A DNA stretch of 64,000 nucleotides from Maratus speciosus (lineage: Eukaryota > Arthropoda > Arachnida > Araneae > Salticidae). Where the stretch lies: assembly GCA_963932465.1 (NCBI GenBank), contig OZ010792.1, forward strand, positions 279,293,836 through 279,357,835, written 5' to 3'. Every line of letters starts with the position of its first letter. The stretch's first letter is position 1. The notes below the pieces were generated by a model that worked only from the letters and a program-made list of their open reading frames with translations, was not told the origin of the DNA and did not search any database. Positions 23,901 to 38,070 of this stretch are shown here, one piece after another. Made by a program: the position numbers and the translations under genes.

Positions 23901-26900
23901 CCGTCTACGATAATTTGTCGAAGAGTTAGTAGGGGTGTTTACTTTTTTTTTTCCACGACTGTACCGTAAATTATATGTAAACTCAAGAATGTATTTTTTT
24001 TAAATATTACGTCTATAAAATTTATGTATAACAAGCTATTGTATATTTTTATAAAACAGACCTGTATATATTACAGATGTTAAAGTTATTTTTGCTTTCT
24101 TCTATCTTCAATAGAAGAAAGTATTGTAATCGAAATTTTTTTCGACTTTCGGTTTCGACAGATTTACACGTTTTAGGTGTCAGAGATCCCAAAAAACATG
24201 TTTATAGAAAATGTCTGTCTGTCCGTGTGTCCGTCAGTCTGTCGCCATTGTGCCATCAAAAAGTGTATGAAGTTATACATAGAATTGAACCAAATTTTTT
24301 TTTAAGTTTTTGGCTATGGCAAACAGTCCTTCCTTAATTTGGAAAAAATCCGCCGGTAGGAGGCGCTGTAATAGTGATTTATGTGCCATTTTTATGATTT
24401 TGAATTTTGAATATTGTACCTTCGAAAAGTGTATGAAATTATGCATAGAATTGAACCAAATTTCTTCGTATGTTTTTGGCCATGGCAACAAGGTCCTCCC
24501 TGAATGTGGAAAATTCCGCCGGAAGGGGGCGCTGTAATAGCGATTTTTGTGTAATCTTCTTAATTTTTCGTAGTTCTATTGTACACCAGTGGCTCGTGAA
24601 TCGACGGGAACTTCCCATTCTTATAAGCCGACTATTCGTGATTTTAATAAATATCATGATCGAGATTAACTCGTTTTTACTCCGATTAATTGGCCGAAGA
24701 CATTTAAGATTTACATTTACACTGGTTTACATTTAAGATGAAAGTCAAAGTTGATATAGTATTGAACTAATAAAAATGAAATATTGACATCTGTAACAAC
24801 ATTTTGAAAGGTTAAAATATATGAGATAGAAGAAAATTTTGGGATTGGCACATCCAACCAGTTTAAATATGAAATAATGTCTGATAATTGGTATGTAAAC
24901 GAGGAAATTATAAAAACAGACATTACAAACTCAAATGTGAATATCTACGTTTTTATATTGTTAATACTGTTTCGTTTTAGGTAATTTACACTTCGGTTGT
25001 TCTCTATGCTCCTGCCCTTGCTTTATCCGAAGGTAATAAAAACTTTATTTTTTATTTTTTTTTCAAATTTTTCTTTGCTTTGATTAAATGTTAAAAATAT
25101 TGAAAATTTGTAAAGAAAAAAAATATAACCAATATTATTTAACGACCAAATTCATTTTTCAGTAACAGGGCTTGGATTAATGACTTCAGTTTTGTCTATA
25201 GGTTTTGTTTGTACATTTTATACAAGTATAGTAAGTATGATTTCTTTCATTTTTATTGTATGTATTTTTTTTTTTTAAATTCATTACACAAAATATTGTT
25301 GAATGTTTTGTTCAAATACCTCTTTTCTTTTTTATCGCAGATTTTGATTGAAATTACACTATCTGTAAAATTCATCTTTATACACTAAATTATTTGTCAT
25401 TTTTAAACAAATAATTTCCCTACTCTTAGAAAATATGTTTTTTCCGTTAATTCTTCCCGGAAGTCTGAAAAAAGTGGGGGAGGGGGGGGGGCAAATTCCG
25501 TTTATTCTTTGGACGCATGCGTATTGGCTCTATTAATACCAAAGTTCGAATCTATTTTGGAAAATGAAAAAACAAAAATTCAATAAATTGAAATTTATAA
25601 TTTACTTAAAAGTAACACTTTGGAATTTAATAAAAAGCAATTTTCTCATTCACCTAAACTTATTAGCAATTTAATTTTTAGAGTATTGAAAAAAATATTC
25701 GCATGTAAAATATATTCTAAACATTTAAAAACTATATAGTGGTACCAGAATTCTCGCTGACTTTTTACGAACGCTAGCAATTTGGCTAATCAGAACTAAA
25801 AACATTCGCCAAATTAAAAACAAAATAGCAAAATAAATTCGTTGTGAAACAATGAAAATTAGATTTTTAACTCATTAACGTATCTACCCTTTTTTTTTAT
25901 ATTTTCAATATTTTCTACAATAACCTAAGTTTTTGAAATTGTTTATAGATCAGTTACTCATCTAAATTTAAGTATCAGCTACAGAAACTAAAAAAAAATA
26001 ATAATAACTGTATTCTAAATATGTCTTGCGGAATCAAGAAAATAATTAAAATCTTATTTAACTCAATAAAATGCTATGAAATAAAACTTCCAATCTCAGT
26101 TAACTCAGGATTTCAATATTACATACAATGAATTCTGAAAATTTCAAACTATAAAAAATAAAATGTGTCAAAAACTTTATTTTTCTAGAATTCTTCGCCT
26201 TTCCATTGAAGCCCATACTTCAAAGTCTAATTCAAAATAATACCGTTGCCTATTGGGCACATTAAAAAATACCGTAATGACATTTTCACTTACTGTGGTT
26301 TTGGCTAAAGCTAAATTGAATTGGTGTTGCGTTAGTATCTCTAAAAATATTGTAAATTGTACTATACGATTGAACATGATAAGTGCATCAATCGTTCAGT
26401 AATATAAATAAGAGTGTCGCCTGTATTGACACACACACACACACTCAAAAAAGAGAAAAAAAAAGATGAGCAAAAATTAACAACTCGGTAATTTGGCGAG
26501 TCTAATCATCCATTTACTCGCCAAATGAAACATTTTGTCGTGATTTGGGCAATGGCGAGCGGCAGCGAGAACCCTGAGTGGTACAATCAAGTTAAAAAAA
26601 AATCGATTTTATTGAAAAAAGCAAACATTTCTTCTCTCAAAGTATAATATTCACACTTTACATCTAACAATGAAATTATGTCTTATTAAAAATATATGTC
26701 TAGTGTGTAATAATTTTTATCCTCTATTATTTGATTAAACGTTAAAACACCAACCATTATTTCAAGAAATAATTTTAAGAAAAAATCGTTTACTCTTACA
26801 ATAATATAAAACTAATGATATAAACGTATTGTAATACGAGGGTGTATCAATAAGTGTTTTTGCCCTCACATAGAAATAAATGAGTGAAATTTATGAAATT

Positions 26901-29900
26901 GCTAAAATGTATTAGTACTTTTCAATACAGTCACCATGCACAATAACACATTCCTGCAAACGCTATTTCAAAGAGAGGGGGGAGGATGTATTCCATAGCA
27001 GACAAAAAGGGGGCATTTTTCTAACTTTTACCGACCCCCCCCCCCCCCACACACACACACACATGTGACTTATTGTTGGAAAAACCTGTGCCCACTTTTT
27101 CCTGCTATGCACCTCCCGAGCCCCTCCCCCCAAATTTTCCCGCCCGGGGACATGAATGATGTAAGCAAAATTTAGAAAAGTGCCCCCCTGAGGGAAAATT
27201 TGGAGGGAGGGACTCGGGAAGTGCATAGCATGAATAAGTGGTCGCAGGCCTTTTCAACAATATGTCACATGTGGGGGTCAGCAAAAGTTAGAAAAATGCA
27301 CCCCCTTGGGGTCTACTATCGCGCCTCGTGGAATACATCCTCCCCCTTCTCTTTGAAATACTGGTTGCACAAATGTGTTACTGTGCACACTGACTATATA
27401 GAAAAGGACTTATAAAATGTAGCAATTTCATAAATTTTACTAAATTATTTCTATGTGAGGGCAAAAACTTATCGATATGCCCTCGTATGATGCGTGGTGC
27501 TGTTTCTTGTTATCAATATTCTTCAGGTTTGGGGTGGGAGTCATAGAAATTGATATTTTAATTTTTAAGGTCCGATTCGACTTTTAGTTGGTTTATTATA
27601 TCAAATTTTTTAAACCCCAAAACAAAATATCGCTTTTTCAAGACATTTTTGCGCGGCCCGGCATTTTGTTTTCGAGGCCCGGTGTCGGGTCGGGGAATTT
27701 GGGAAATACTGCTTTGAAGTAAATTTGAATACCATTAAAAGTTTTGAAAAACACTCTTACGCCAACTTATGCTTTCTCAAATACGCCATTTGGCTATCGA
27801 TCCCATTACGGAAGATTAACCGTAAGATTAGATTAACAATAAGGTAATGGAGCTAAAGTGAAATCTCTCAACGGAAAGAGAGATTTTAATTTTATGTTGA
27901 ACATAAAATCAATATGAAATGAAGCTGAAATAGTCAAAAGTAGCGATGTATTTGTAAAAAAAAAACTGAAGGTATACGTTATAGGCAGAGAAAATACACT
28001 AGAGAGTATACGCTATTACTTGAGTAACAGAGGGGGTATGGAGTTTCTTACAAAAATTCCACAGGGCATATGATGTATACTATGTTATATTCTACACTAC
28101 ATCGCTGGTCAAAAGATATGTTGCATCAGAATATAATCGGAATTGTATTTAGTGACGAAGTGCCATTTCTTTAACTGCGGACTTTTTTGGCATCTCCAAA
28201 AAATCTTTCATAATTTTTGAACGACTGCCAAAAAACCAGTAGCTAACTTTAGTGCTAGCGATGAATAAGGTCTGTAGCAATTACCGGCGTTATTACTTTT
28301 GCTTTTATTGCTCTAACATCATATAATTTCAATTTTTACATCATCGAATAGCAAAAAAGTACAGAGTGGCCATTATTAAAGTGCACGTGTTAGAAAGGCT
28401 CTACAAGTTAAATTATTTGAAATATTTTTAAAAACTTTGGTATTTAGAGTATGCGGAAATGAGTTATGCAATAACTGCAGGCTCATTGGTTTTAAATTTT
28501 ACCGATAGATGGCGCTTTAATGATACTGATGTTTTATTAGCAAATATTCGCAAAAATAACTCATTTTAAAATCAATATCTTTTGAGATGACGATATTCTT
28601 TCATAGCAGTGCTATAATTACTAACATTTTGATAAAAACACTTTATTATGTGAAAATTTCCATAAAAATTTTTCAAAATTTAGCTGGTAAGAAAATTCTC
28701 CATTTTTCTCTTATATATCGCGCCATCTGTTTTTAAAAAAATTAATTCTTTTTTTTTTTTTTTTTTTTTTTTTTCATTGCAGAACTTATTTTCGCACACT
28801 CTAACCTGAATAAATACCAAATCTTTTTTAAATGTTTCAAATAGTTTAACTTGTAGAGCTTTTCAAACATGTGCACTTTAATTGTGGTCACTTGGTACTT
28901 TCAAATGAAATTTGTTTGAAAACAGTGGCTAAATTTAGTGAGTTTTTATGTTTTTCAAATAATTTTAATTCCTAATTATTATTATTTTTTAATTTATCTT
29001 AAAGTTGTTCTCAACTGCTCTGCTCAACAAGCGCAAAACGTTTTGAAGCACTTAGAAATTCATTTTTTAACGGAAAGATATAAAATTGGAAAACCTGACC
29101 ATGGAAGCGATTTGGAATCGAACTGTGTTTTCCATTTTTTGATCAATAAATTACCTATTGAGTTATAAGCGATTTTGATCAGGTGTCAAACACGTTTTTC
29201 GTCCTTTCTCGAATGTTTTTTCTCCTTTCGCGTGGAAATTCGGTTCAAAACGCCTGCTTTGACATTATTTTCTGAAAGATCTATTGCGTTTGCAAAAAAC
29301 AGCCCAAGTACATAGTTTCTGAACAGCAACATCTGCTAGGTTCATGCATTTCCGAACAAAAATAAACTAAAACTTATGTCATAAAGTTTCCCTTTTGGAT
29401 TTGAGAACAGCCTTAAGAATGAATATTTGCTTGGTACAATAATGTAAAGTAGCTGTTGACACATGCATTGTCACAATTGGAAATTGGTTTCACGGATCAA
29501 ATTAAAAGGCGTTTTCTTTCTTTCTTCTTTTTTTTATGTATAATCGTCTTTCGTAATTGACTGCATTTTCAAGCATTGCTATCAAGGCTGTAATGTCCTT
29601 TAATACTGATGACCACTAAAGATTTTAAACACACTTGCGCTAAATAACAATTGCTCAAAAACGTCTTTTGGCTATGGACTTGATTACTCATAAAATCAGA
29701 TTAACCATAAAATACGGTACTTAGGCGCTAAAATAAAATCTGTCAATAAAAAAAAATTGAATGAATTTTATGAAAATTTTCCTATCATATTTTGAACTTT
29801 CATTTTTCTTCTTTTTTTTAAAGCCACTCAAAATTTAATCAAATAATTCCAGATTTATAACTTAGTGAAAAATTTGATTGATAACCAGAAAAATATTTTA

Positions 29901-32900
29901 AAAATGTGAAATAAATAAATATTATCTTTAGTAGTTATTATCGATAGACTTCAATCTGTCTAAATCGTGGAACCATGCGGTCTTCAAAGACGGCTTGAGA
30001 AATGAAATTCTGAAGCGTATTTATTGTTATGTACATTGTACGTATAGATACTGGAGGCTGCTAGTCACTCAGCTACCGAATTTCCCTTGGTAATTTTAAG
30101 TCTATGGGCGTTTGACGCATTTTTATATTCAAAATATCTCCTCAGGAAAACAATATTTTTACCTCTAAGTTCTTTTTCTGCGTACTCTTCTTAAAGGATA
30201 TATCTTTTTTTCTTAGTTTTCAAAATACTACTTCTAAAATCTACGATTAATTTTATATGAAGTGTTAAAAATTTACACCCAGTTCGTCAGTTTTTAAAAT
30301 ATTAAATTAAGCATAGATTTTAGAAATATTTTGAGAACCTAAGAAAACAACTTGGAAATTGCTCGTCAAACGTGGCAAATGAGGTGCTTTCGTATTATAA
30401 CTAGTTTTATAAATATTTTTTGCACCGCATATTGTACTGAATGTATGTACTGAATATACACTTCATAAGTGCATATAAATTTCATTCTGTTCGAAAGGCT
30501 GTAACATCAATAAAATGCATTTGAAATAACATTTTTCCATTGGCCTTAATGTAACGGAAAACTTTTGACTGTTCCTGTAATTAAACTATACATCCGATTT
30601 TCATAAAATTTTAAATGACTCGAAAAAATTTTGCAACAATTATACATTTAAAATTTCAGATCATTCGATTGGGTAGTTTTTGCTCTGTTATACGCGGACG
30701 GACGGACTGAACGACGACTATAGGTGCTACGTATTTATATAATTACTAATGCACCTAAAAAGTGACATCCTTTAAGAAGAAAACACTGAAAGAAGAAGTT
30801 AAAAATATCAATTTCCTGAAGAGATATTTTGAATGTAAAATTGCATCAAGCGCCCATAGACTTAACATTATCGAAGGGAATTTGGAAGCTGAGTGACTAG
30901 CATCCTTGAATACATAAAAATCAATAGATGTGTTTTCTTTCTTCTTTTTGGGAAACACCGCAAAAGAACGACACATCCTAATGAACAACATAGAAGCGGA
31001 ATATAGCAAGGATCTATTGTATTTAAAAATTTAAAGAAAAAAAAAAAATTGTTCTCTATATAAACATTTTGAGAAATTTTAGAATTCTATTTAATTTTTT
31101 TAATCTATATTAGCTAACCATAACTGAGTAATAATAAGCTAATATAACGGAAAAATTACCATGTGAGATTTTGAATTTTGATAGCGAGAATAAAGCTAAT
31201 ATATATATATATTTTTTTTAAACATCGAGACATCTGCATTTTTTCACTTTTATTTATTTATTTATTTATTATTATTATTATTATTACTATTAATATTTTG
31301 ACATTATTGCAATTTTTTAGCTTCTACGTTTTTAAATTTTGGTCATCTAATTTTAGGGCCTTTTTCAATAGTTTTAAGACATGTTTTTCTTTTATATCTT
31401 TTTAAGAAATAAAGTATGAGAATTATAAGCATTACTTTCTCTGACTGAAAAACTCCAAATTGGAATATTCAGAAAACGGAAAAACAAGATTTTAATATTT
31501 TCAGGCATTTCGCGATGTTCATTGACCGCAGCTGGAATCCGAAAGAAAATGGTGGGCTCGAAACTTCTTAGGCAACGTTGAATTCAGACATTTTTCTGCG
31601 CAGGATTTTCTGCGGCTCCGTGGGAGGGGAGGAGGGGGCTGCAATTCAAGTCCATTAATAAACATAAAATCTCAAATCTTCCGGTGGGGACACTTCTATG
31701 CTCTGCAAGTGAATTTCTCCCCCCCCCCCCCTCCGGGCCTCCCACAGAATTCAGCACTGCGTTTACGTTCTATAGGTATACCTGTTAGTAAATATATGTA
31801 TATGCTGTAACAAATTCATATATCTCTAAATATACACGATACCCTAAAATAGACTAAACGGTTTTAAAATTTAAAGATGTTACCTACTGAAGTTATTTTT
31901 GCAGGCGTGTAATACATGAAGTAAGGAATTTATTTACTTCGCTTCCTTGTTTTGATCCAAATATCATCAGCAGATGGCGTTGCATTGTCTTAAACTGAAA
32001 TATTGCTCAAAATAACATTGCATTTTCAAAATGCAAAACATTCTTTTTTTTTTTTATGTTTCAATAGCTAAACAGAATAAAGATCAAAATCTATCTAAAC
32101 TAAACTTGATCCAATTTCATACATTAATTTTCTCTTATTTTGTGTTTGCCATCTATCTGTGGTATTTGGAATTAAAACAAGCAAGCACAATAAGGAAATC
32201 TTCGACTTCGCTCATTATCCTCCTGAAATAACAACTTGAATAGCTGTCACTGTAATACTACGTTCGTATTGAGATAGTTGAGCCACTTAACTTTTTTGAA
32301 ACGGTAAACCCGGAATTTCGCTTCACTTGCTCACATTGCCAAAAGTTTTAACTAAAAGTTAACTTATGTTAAATTTGTAACTACAACTTCTAATTATACA
32401 TACTTTATTATTGTTTTTATTCTTTGCAGCGTGTTAGTTAAATAAACGATTCAAAGGATCATTCGAAAAAGCTGAACAATTATTTGTAGAACTCAACTCC
32501 AACTTTAAGAACAGTTTCAAATAAGAAAAAGAGTTTAGCAGGCAGATTTCCACTCAACTCCTAGTTAAAGATAGTATCAAAAGTTAAATGAGTTTCAGAA
32601 ACTTGCTCAAATCGAAATCTTGATTCCGGGTACACCCGTTTCAAAAAACTTCAAGTTAAGTGACTCAGCTATCTCAATGCGAACGTAGTATTACTTGCTA
32701 TAGAAATAAAAATAATTTTCGTCTCTGTATATTTAGAGATATTGGTACAATTCCTGTCAGAAGGACATTTTTGCGAGACTCTCTCTTCAAACATACTTAT
32801 TACACACTCTCCAACCCCATGCTGACATATCGCACACTTATGCTCAGTATTCCTCCTTTTAGTTCGAAAGTATAAAAATTCGTGTACTCTGGAATAACAT

Positions 32901-35900
32901 ACAGAATAGCACCATTGAAAAATATTATTTTTAGAAAAATTTACCTTTATATTGTATCTTTATATGGAATTTTAGACCTTTTCAGGAACTGATTTAGTTT
33001 ATCCATGAATTAGTTTCTCTATTTTAATGTTATTTCATGTATATTTTTCGTTTTATTTATAAACTAACATTGAAAGAGTGTGTGTCAATGGCTAGTATAC
33101 CACAAAGTTTAATTCTATTACCGTTTAAAATTATTGTTTCTACATTTATTGAATTTAGTTTGTACAAATTTAAAGATGTTTAAGGAACTTAATTCAATTA
33201 TTTTTTTTATGGATACGTTTTTCTTTTTCGATTCAATTTTATTATTCATAATATGCTCATTTTTATTCTTAATTTTATTTATTAAGTATATATTAATTTT
33301 TTAATATGTCTTTATCGACTGTATTTGTATTATGAATATATAGTAATTCGCACAAAATAAATCTAAAGTATTCTATGCATGCATTTATTCGTATTTATGC
33401 TGCATCAAGTGATGCAATATGAAAACAAACGTGAGACAACATAATTAACTGTATACAGAAGAAAGGACGACTCAAAAATATGGAACCTTGACTACAGAAT
33501 CGAGGCAAAACTCGTTTTGCAAGATCAATTTTGTCATACAATATTAAAACTTCTGTTTATGTTTATGTTTTGTTTTTGTTTTTTTACAATTTAGCAAATA
33601 ACTAATTTAACAAGTAATATAAAAATTTTGTTTTTAAAGTCAATTCCTACTTAGGCCATCAAAGAAAAATTCAATATAATCCCTTAAGCTAATATTAGTT
33701 TTTGTTGCATTAAAATATCTCAATTTGTTGATTTTTTATAAGCAAGTAGGTTTACAATGGAACTGTATTGGAATTTGGCGAAATATTAGTGATATCGCCA
33801 AGTTGGCGTCACTTTTGGCGACTCATTTTGGCCGCCAAATTTGGCGATATATCGCCAAGTTGGCGACAAACTTGGCGGTATTTAGCGACAGAACAGGGTC
33901 TCCCCTATGGTAACCCCTTATTCAAAATACTTGAATTAATCTTCAATAACCAATGGACGCCATTTTGTTTCCCATGCAAAACTAAAATTAATTAATTAAA
34001 ATTTAATTAATTAATATTTAAAAAAACTGTGTTAAAATCAATTGTCATCCAGTACAAGTTTAAAAAAATTATTTCAACTTGATAGGATGAATAATGAGTA
34101 TTTTATTAACGATTGAAAATTTGAACAAGATAAATATATAAATATATAATAAATATAGGGAGAGTGTGAGCTAATAGTAGGAATTGAAAAATAACCATAA
34201 TTAAACGACGCTACGTTAAAGTTGTGTATAGACTAAACTATTGTTCATAAAGTTGTAAAATTTTGTGAGACATAATAAAGGGATGGGAATTTGTTTAAGC
34301 TAAAAAATATATAAATAAAAATAGCTCAAAATTTCACCACCAGAGGGCGATTTTTAATAGATTACGCATTTAGCATCACGATAGTTTAGAAAATTTTTTT
34401 ACAGGGTGTCCAAAATTAAAGGATCCTATTTTAAAGTTATCTACAGACGAAACTATTGTTCAGAACGTTGTGAAATTTTTTGGAGGTCATAATGATGGTA
34501 TGGGAATTGCGAAAAGAAATTAGGGGGCCGTTTTTTAACGAATTACATATTTGGCATACATTTACGATAGTTTAACAAATTTTGTTATAACCAAACATGT
34601 TCTGCATGACTTTCATCATTTTCGGATACCATCTGGAATCGTAAGACAGCATGTTCCACAGTTGACAGCAGTATGTTCTGGGAAATGCTAGGAACATGTC
34701 GTGAAAGGCTGTCTTTAGAATAAGGTTAAGTTAATAAATAAAATTTCTAAACTATCGTAATGCAAAATGTGTAATTTATTAAACAACACCCTCTGGTGGC
34801 GAAATTTTGAACTATTTTTATTTATATATTTTTTATCTTAAACAAATTCCCATCCCTTTATTATGTCTCTCACAAAATTTCACAACTTCATGAACAATAG
34901 CTTTGTCTGTAGGCAACTTTAAAGTAGGGTCGTTTAATCATGGACACCCTGTATTTTTTATTTCTATAAAACATAAATTTAAAAAAAAATTAAAAAAGAA
35001 ATAATAGCGTAAATTCATTATACGTTTCCTAATTTACGATCAAACTTCCGTCAATTTTCGTCATTTCTAGTCTTTCTGGTCTCTTTAAATGAATCAAATT
35101 TTCGTTTGTCATTTTGCTACTGTTTGACATGATAATACTTTACATTCGAAACTTTGCCGCTATTTTCAAAATTAACTGTTAACATGAGAACATAAATGCA
35201 TTTTCTTTTATGTTCCACCTTATGTATTGGAATTCGCTGAGACCTGAACACTTAAAAATATTTTTTTACTTTATTTTGGCATAATATGTTATCATATATT
35301 CCCAAAATCCAAGTGGAAAGAGGACACACTTGCAAAGAAGAGTAGATCATGAATATGCGAGAATACACTTTAATTATCCACGTTCAGATCATATAGCACA
35401 AGTACAGAATCATCAGTTCCATGACTTTGGCTTCCGGTGGCAGTGGCACCCGAGAAACATTACATGTTGGTCGAATCGACATGTTGATGGGTAGAGCAGT
35501 CAGAGAAAGAGTGAACAACTCATACGCCATACGCCGCAAATTCGTCAATCTAATTTTCTAACATATAAATTTTGCGGGGAACACGAATCATTAGACATCA
35601 GTTAGATAGTAACATATTAATAATTTTGAATTTGTTGATAAATTTGAAAGTTAGCTAGTCTGAATACCAACCAAAAAATACGTTACGCAAAAATTTACAA
35701 CCCGGTGAGAAAGCAACAGATCATCAAATTAATTAAAAGAGGATAATAATATGATCTGAAAAAAAAAACAAAATACATAAGGAAGAAAATTATAGCGAAC
35801 TCCAGAAGATGAAATGCATCTGGTTTTTTTTTTGTTTTTGTTTTTGTTTTTTTGTTTTTTTATCGATGAAAATGTGATTTGCGTGGCAGGGTTTTCAACG

Positions 35901-38022
35901 CTAGAAAAGAATAAATTATTTTTATCATTTATTTATAATAGGAAATTACGGAGTTTAAATATAATTTAATATGATTTAATCAGTGAATAGGGATAGAAAG
36001 GGATTTTTAATAAAATAAACGGAGATAATTTCAAACTTTTATGTGATTTCACATCGTAACCTATGTCATATTGCTATGTCTTTCTTAAGTTCAATTAGAA
36101 CTAGATGAATGCAATGTTGAAGGCACTTGGAGTACAATTAAAGAATATTTTAATAAGAAAAGAGTAATTAATGATATTAAAATTAGTAATAATTGTTATA
36201 ATATGTGTCTATAATTTACTTTATTTATTTCGGTGAAATATTTAGCGTTTTCCCCAAACCTTTAGCCCTTTTTGAGCTATTTCCACTCCTTTCATTCTTG
36301 ATGAGTTGGCAAAATTGCGAACAAGCGTGCAATACATGGACGTCTAAATACTGTGGCTTATCATGCATATTATTTCTGTTGTCAGCATTCCTTTTTCTGC
36401 ACTAATATATAGCGTACTACGATGAATGAGGTACCATTCAATATTAAGCCCACAATATTAAGCCTACACAGTAGATAGGAATTTTGCCCACATCTGACAT
36501 TTCATGCTGAATTTTCGTTATACTTTCAGGTTAATTATCATCATACATATTATATCTTATGTCAATATTGCTTTTTTATGCACATACAAACGCAAAACGA
36601 TGAATGGGGGGTACATACGACATACGAAAGTTTTTTAAGCAGGCTTTTGACGTAGATCGGTATTTCGTTAAAACAGGTTGTTTTACTAAAACAAATTACA
36701 ATTTATTATAAATTAACCATCTAATGCCCATGGTAGAATACGTTCTAAAAATTCCGTAATGCAGATAATCCGAATTCATACCAGAAAATCCAAATAATAA
36801 ATTTCGCTTTATGTAATGGCGGAATGTATGTTATAAAGTATAGCAAAAATTTTTACTTCAAATTTCCGGTATAAATTCGGAATATCTGAATTTAAAAAAA
36901 AATACACTAAACTGGAATCACGTGTGGTAGGATAAATGCTACCATGGGTATTAGAGGGTTAAGAGGACAGTTTACCTTTTCAACAGTTTTGTTTATTTTT
37001 AAAAATATGGTTTAAATGGTGAACTCGCTGCATTTCAATGTTCAACTAAAAGTGCATTCTGAAAAAAAAAAGTTTAACTGCATATTTAATTAAAATTTCT
37101 AAAAAGGTTATAAAAATTTGAATTTTTTAAAATCCCTACTACTTTTTTAAAAATTGATATTTTTGCTCAATTTTTTCTTTTTAAGATTTTTAAGTGTGTA
37201 TTACATAAGACTGCACGTGGATTTTTAGATACATCTAATATTACATTTAATATATATTTTTTTACTGATAGTTATAGTATAAAACTATAAAATCTAACAC
37301 ATCATATAATTTTGTTTTTTAAAGATAACAAAAGCCTGAAGGCTGATTCCATACGCAGATTTATCACATATATAATAACGAACATGTACAAAACAGTTTC
37401 TATAGCAAATACAAAAAATGTCTTAGCAGGGCCGAAACTAGGGGGGGGCAGAGGGGGCACGTGCCCCGGGCGCCGCTTTAACAGGAGGTGAAGGGGGCGC
37501 CAAAATGAAGATTTTGTTTGACGTTTGACACAAGAATGTATGTATATATATATATATATATATTATGAAATTTGTATAAAAATGTCTCGCAGCTGGAAAA
37601 TTTAAAAGGAAAACTGAACCAAATGCATTAAACTTTACAAATAGATAAAAAGATTCATTACAATACAAAATTTCAAAGTATCATGCCTATGCGTTTGCTT
37701 TCTATCTTTTAAATCACTTCCTGTGAGGAGAATCCGAGGGAGAATCATTACCGTTTTTCAAGGTCAGTCTCTATTGTGGGACACCCTACTGTCCACTACG
37801 GATAACTACCAAAGGAGAAGTGACCCCTCAGTCTAGATAAAGAAATTCCATGAAAGCTGTTTGTTTTTTTTCCGCTGAACTGTGTTGAGCTTCCTTTCTT
37901 TCCTTTTTTTTTTTCCGTCTTGCCATGGGCGCTGACTGCCCAGGACAACGGGAAGGGGAATGCACAGAGTAAAATTCTTAGTAAAACCTTTCTTTTTTAG
38001 ATATCGACCTCATTTAGACTAT

Positions 38023-38070
<48 letters not shown>

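Larger units (their letters stand above)
20890..24915. mobile_element. Composite fold-back carrying three further insertions
   Basis: The left arm (about 20893-21045) is inverted in two blocks on the right (24880-24915 and 23996-24100). Shared phrases are CGTTTACATACCAATTATCA and ATATATACAGGTCTGTTTTA. About 780 bases separate the two right-hand blocks, so a later insertion split that arm. A TTAA element (21261-22053) and a Tc1/mariner-type element (22891-23961) lie in the loop. Exact borders and target duplication are uncertain. Confidence 0.6.

Noticed and set aside
24077..24736. Four overlapping frames on both strands
   Set aside because: They arise from a tandemly duplicated non-coding repeat unit.
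28938..29168. 76-codon frame with a protein-like appearance
   Set aside because: It lies within T1 copy 3 and is disrupted in copy 1 (about 16000-16150); it is a repeat shadow.
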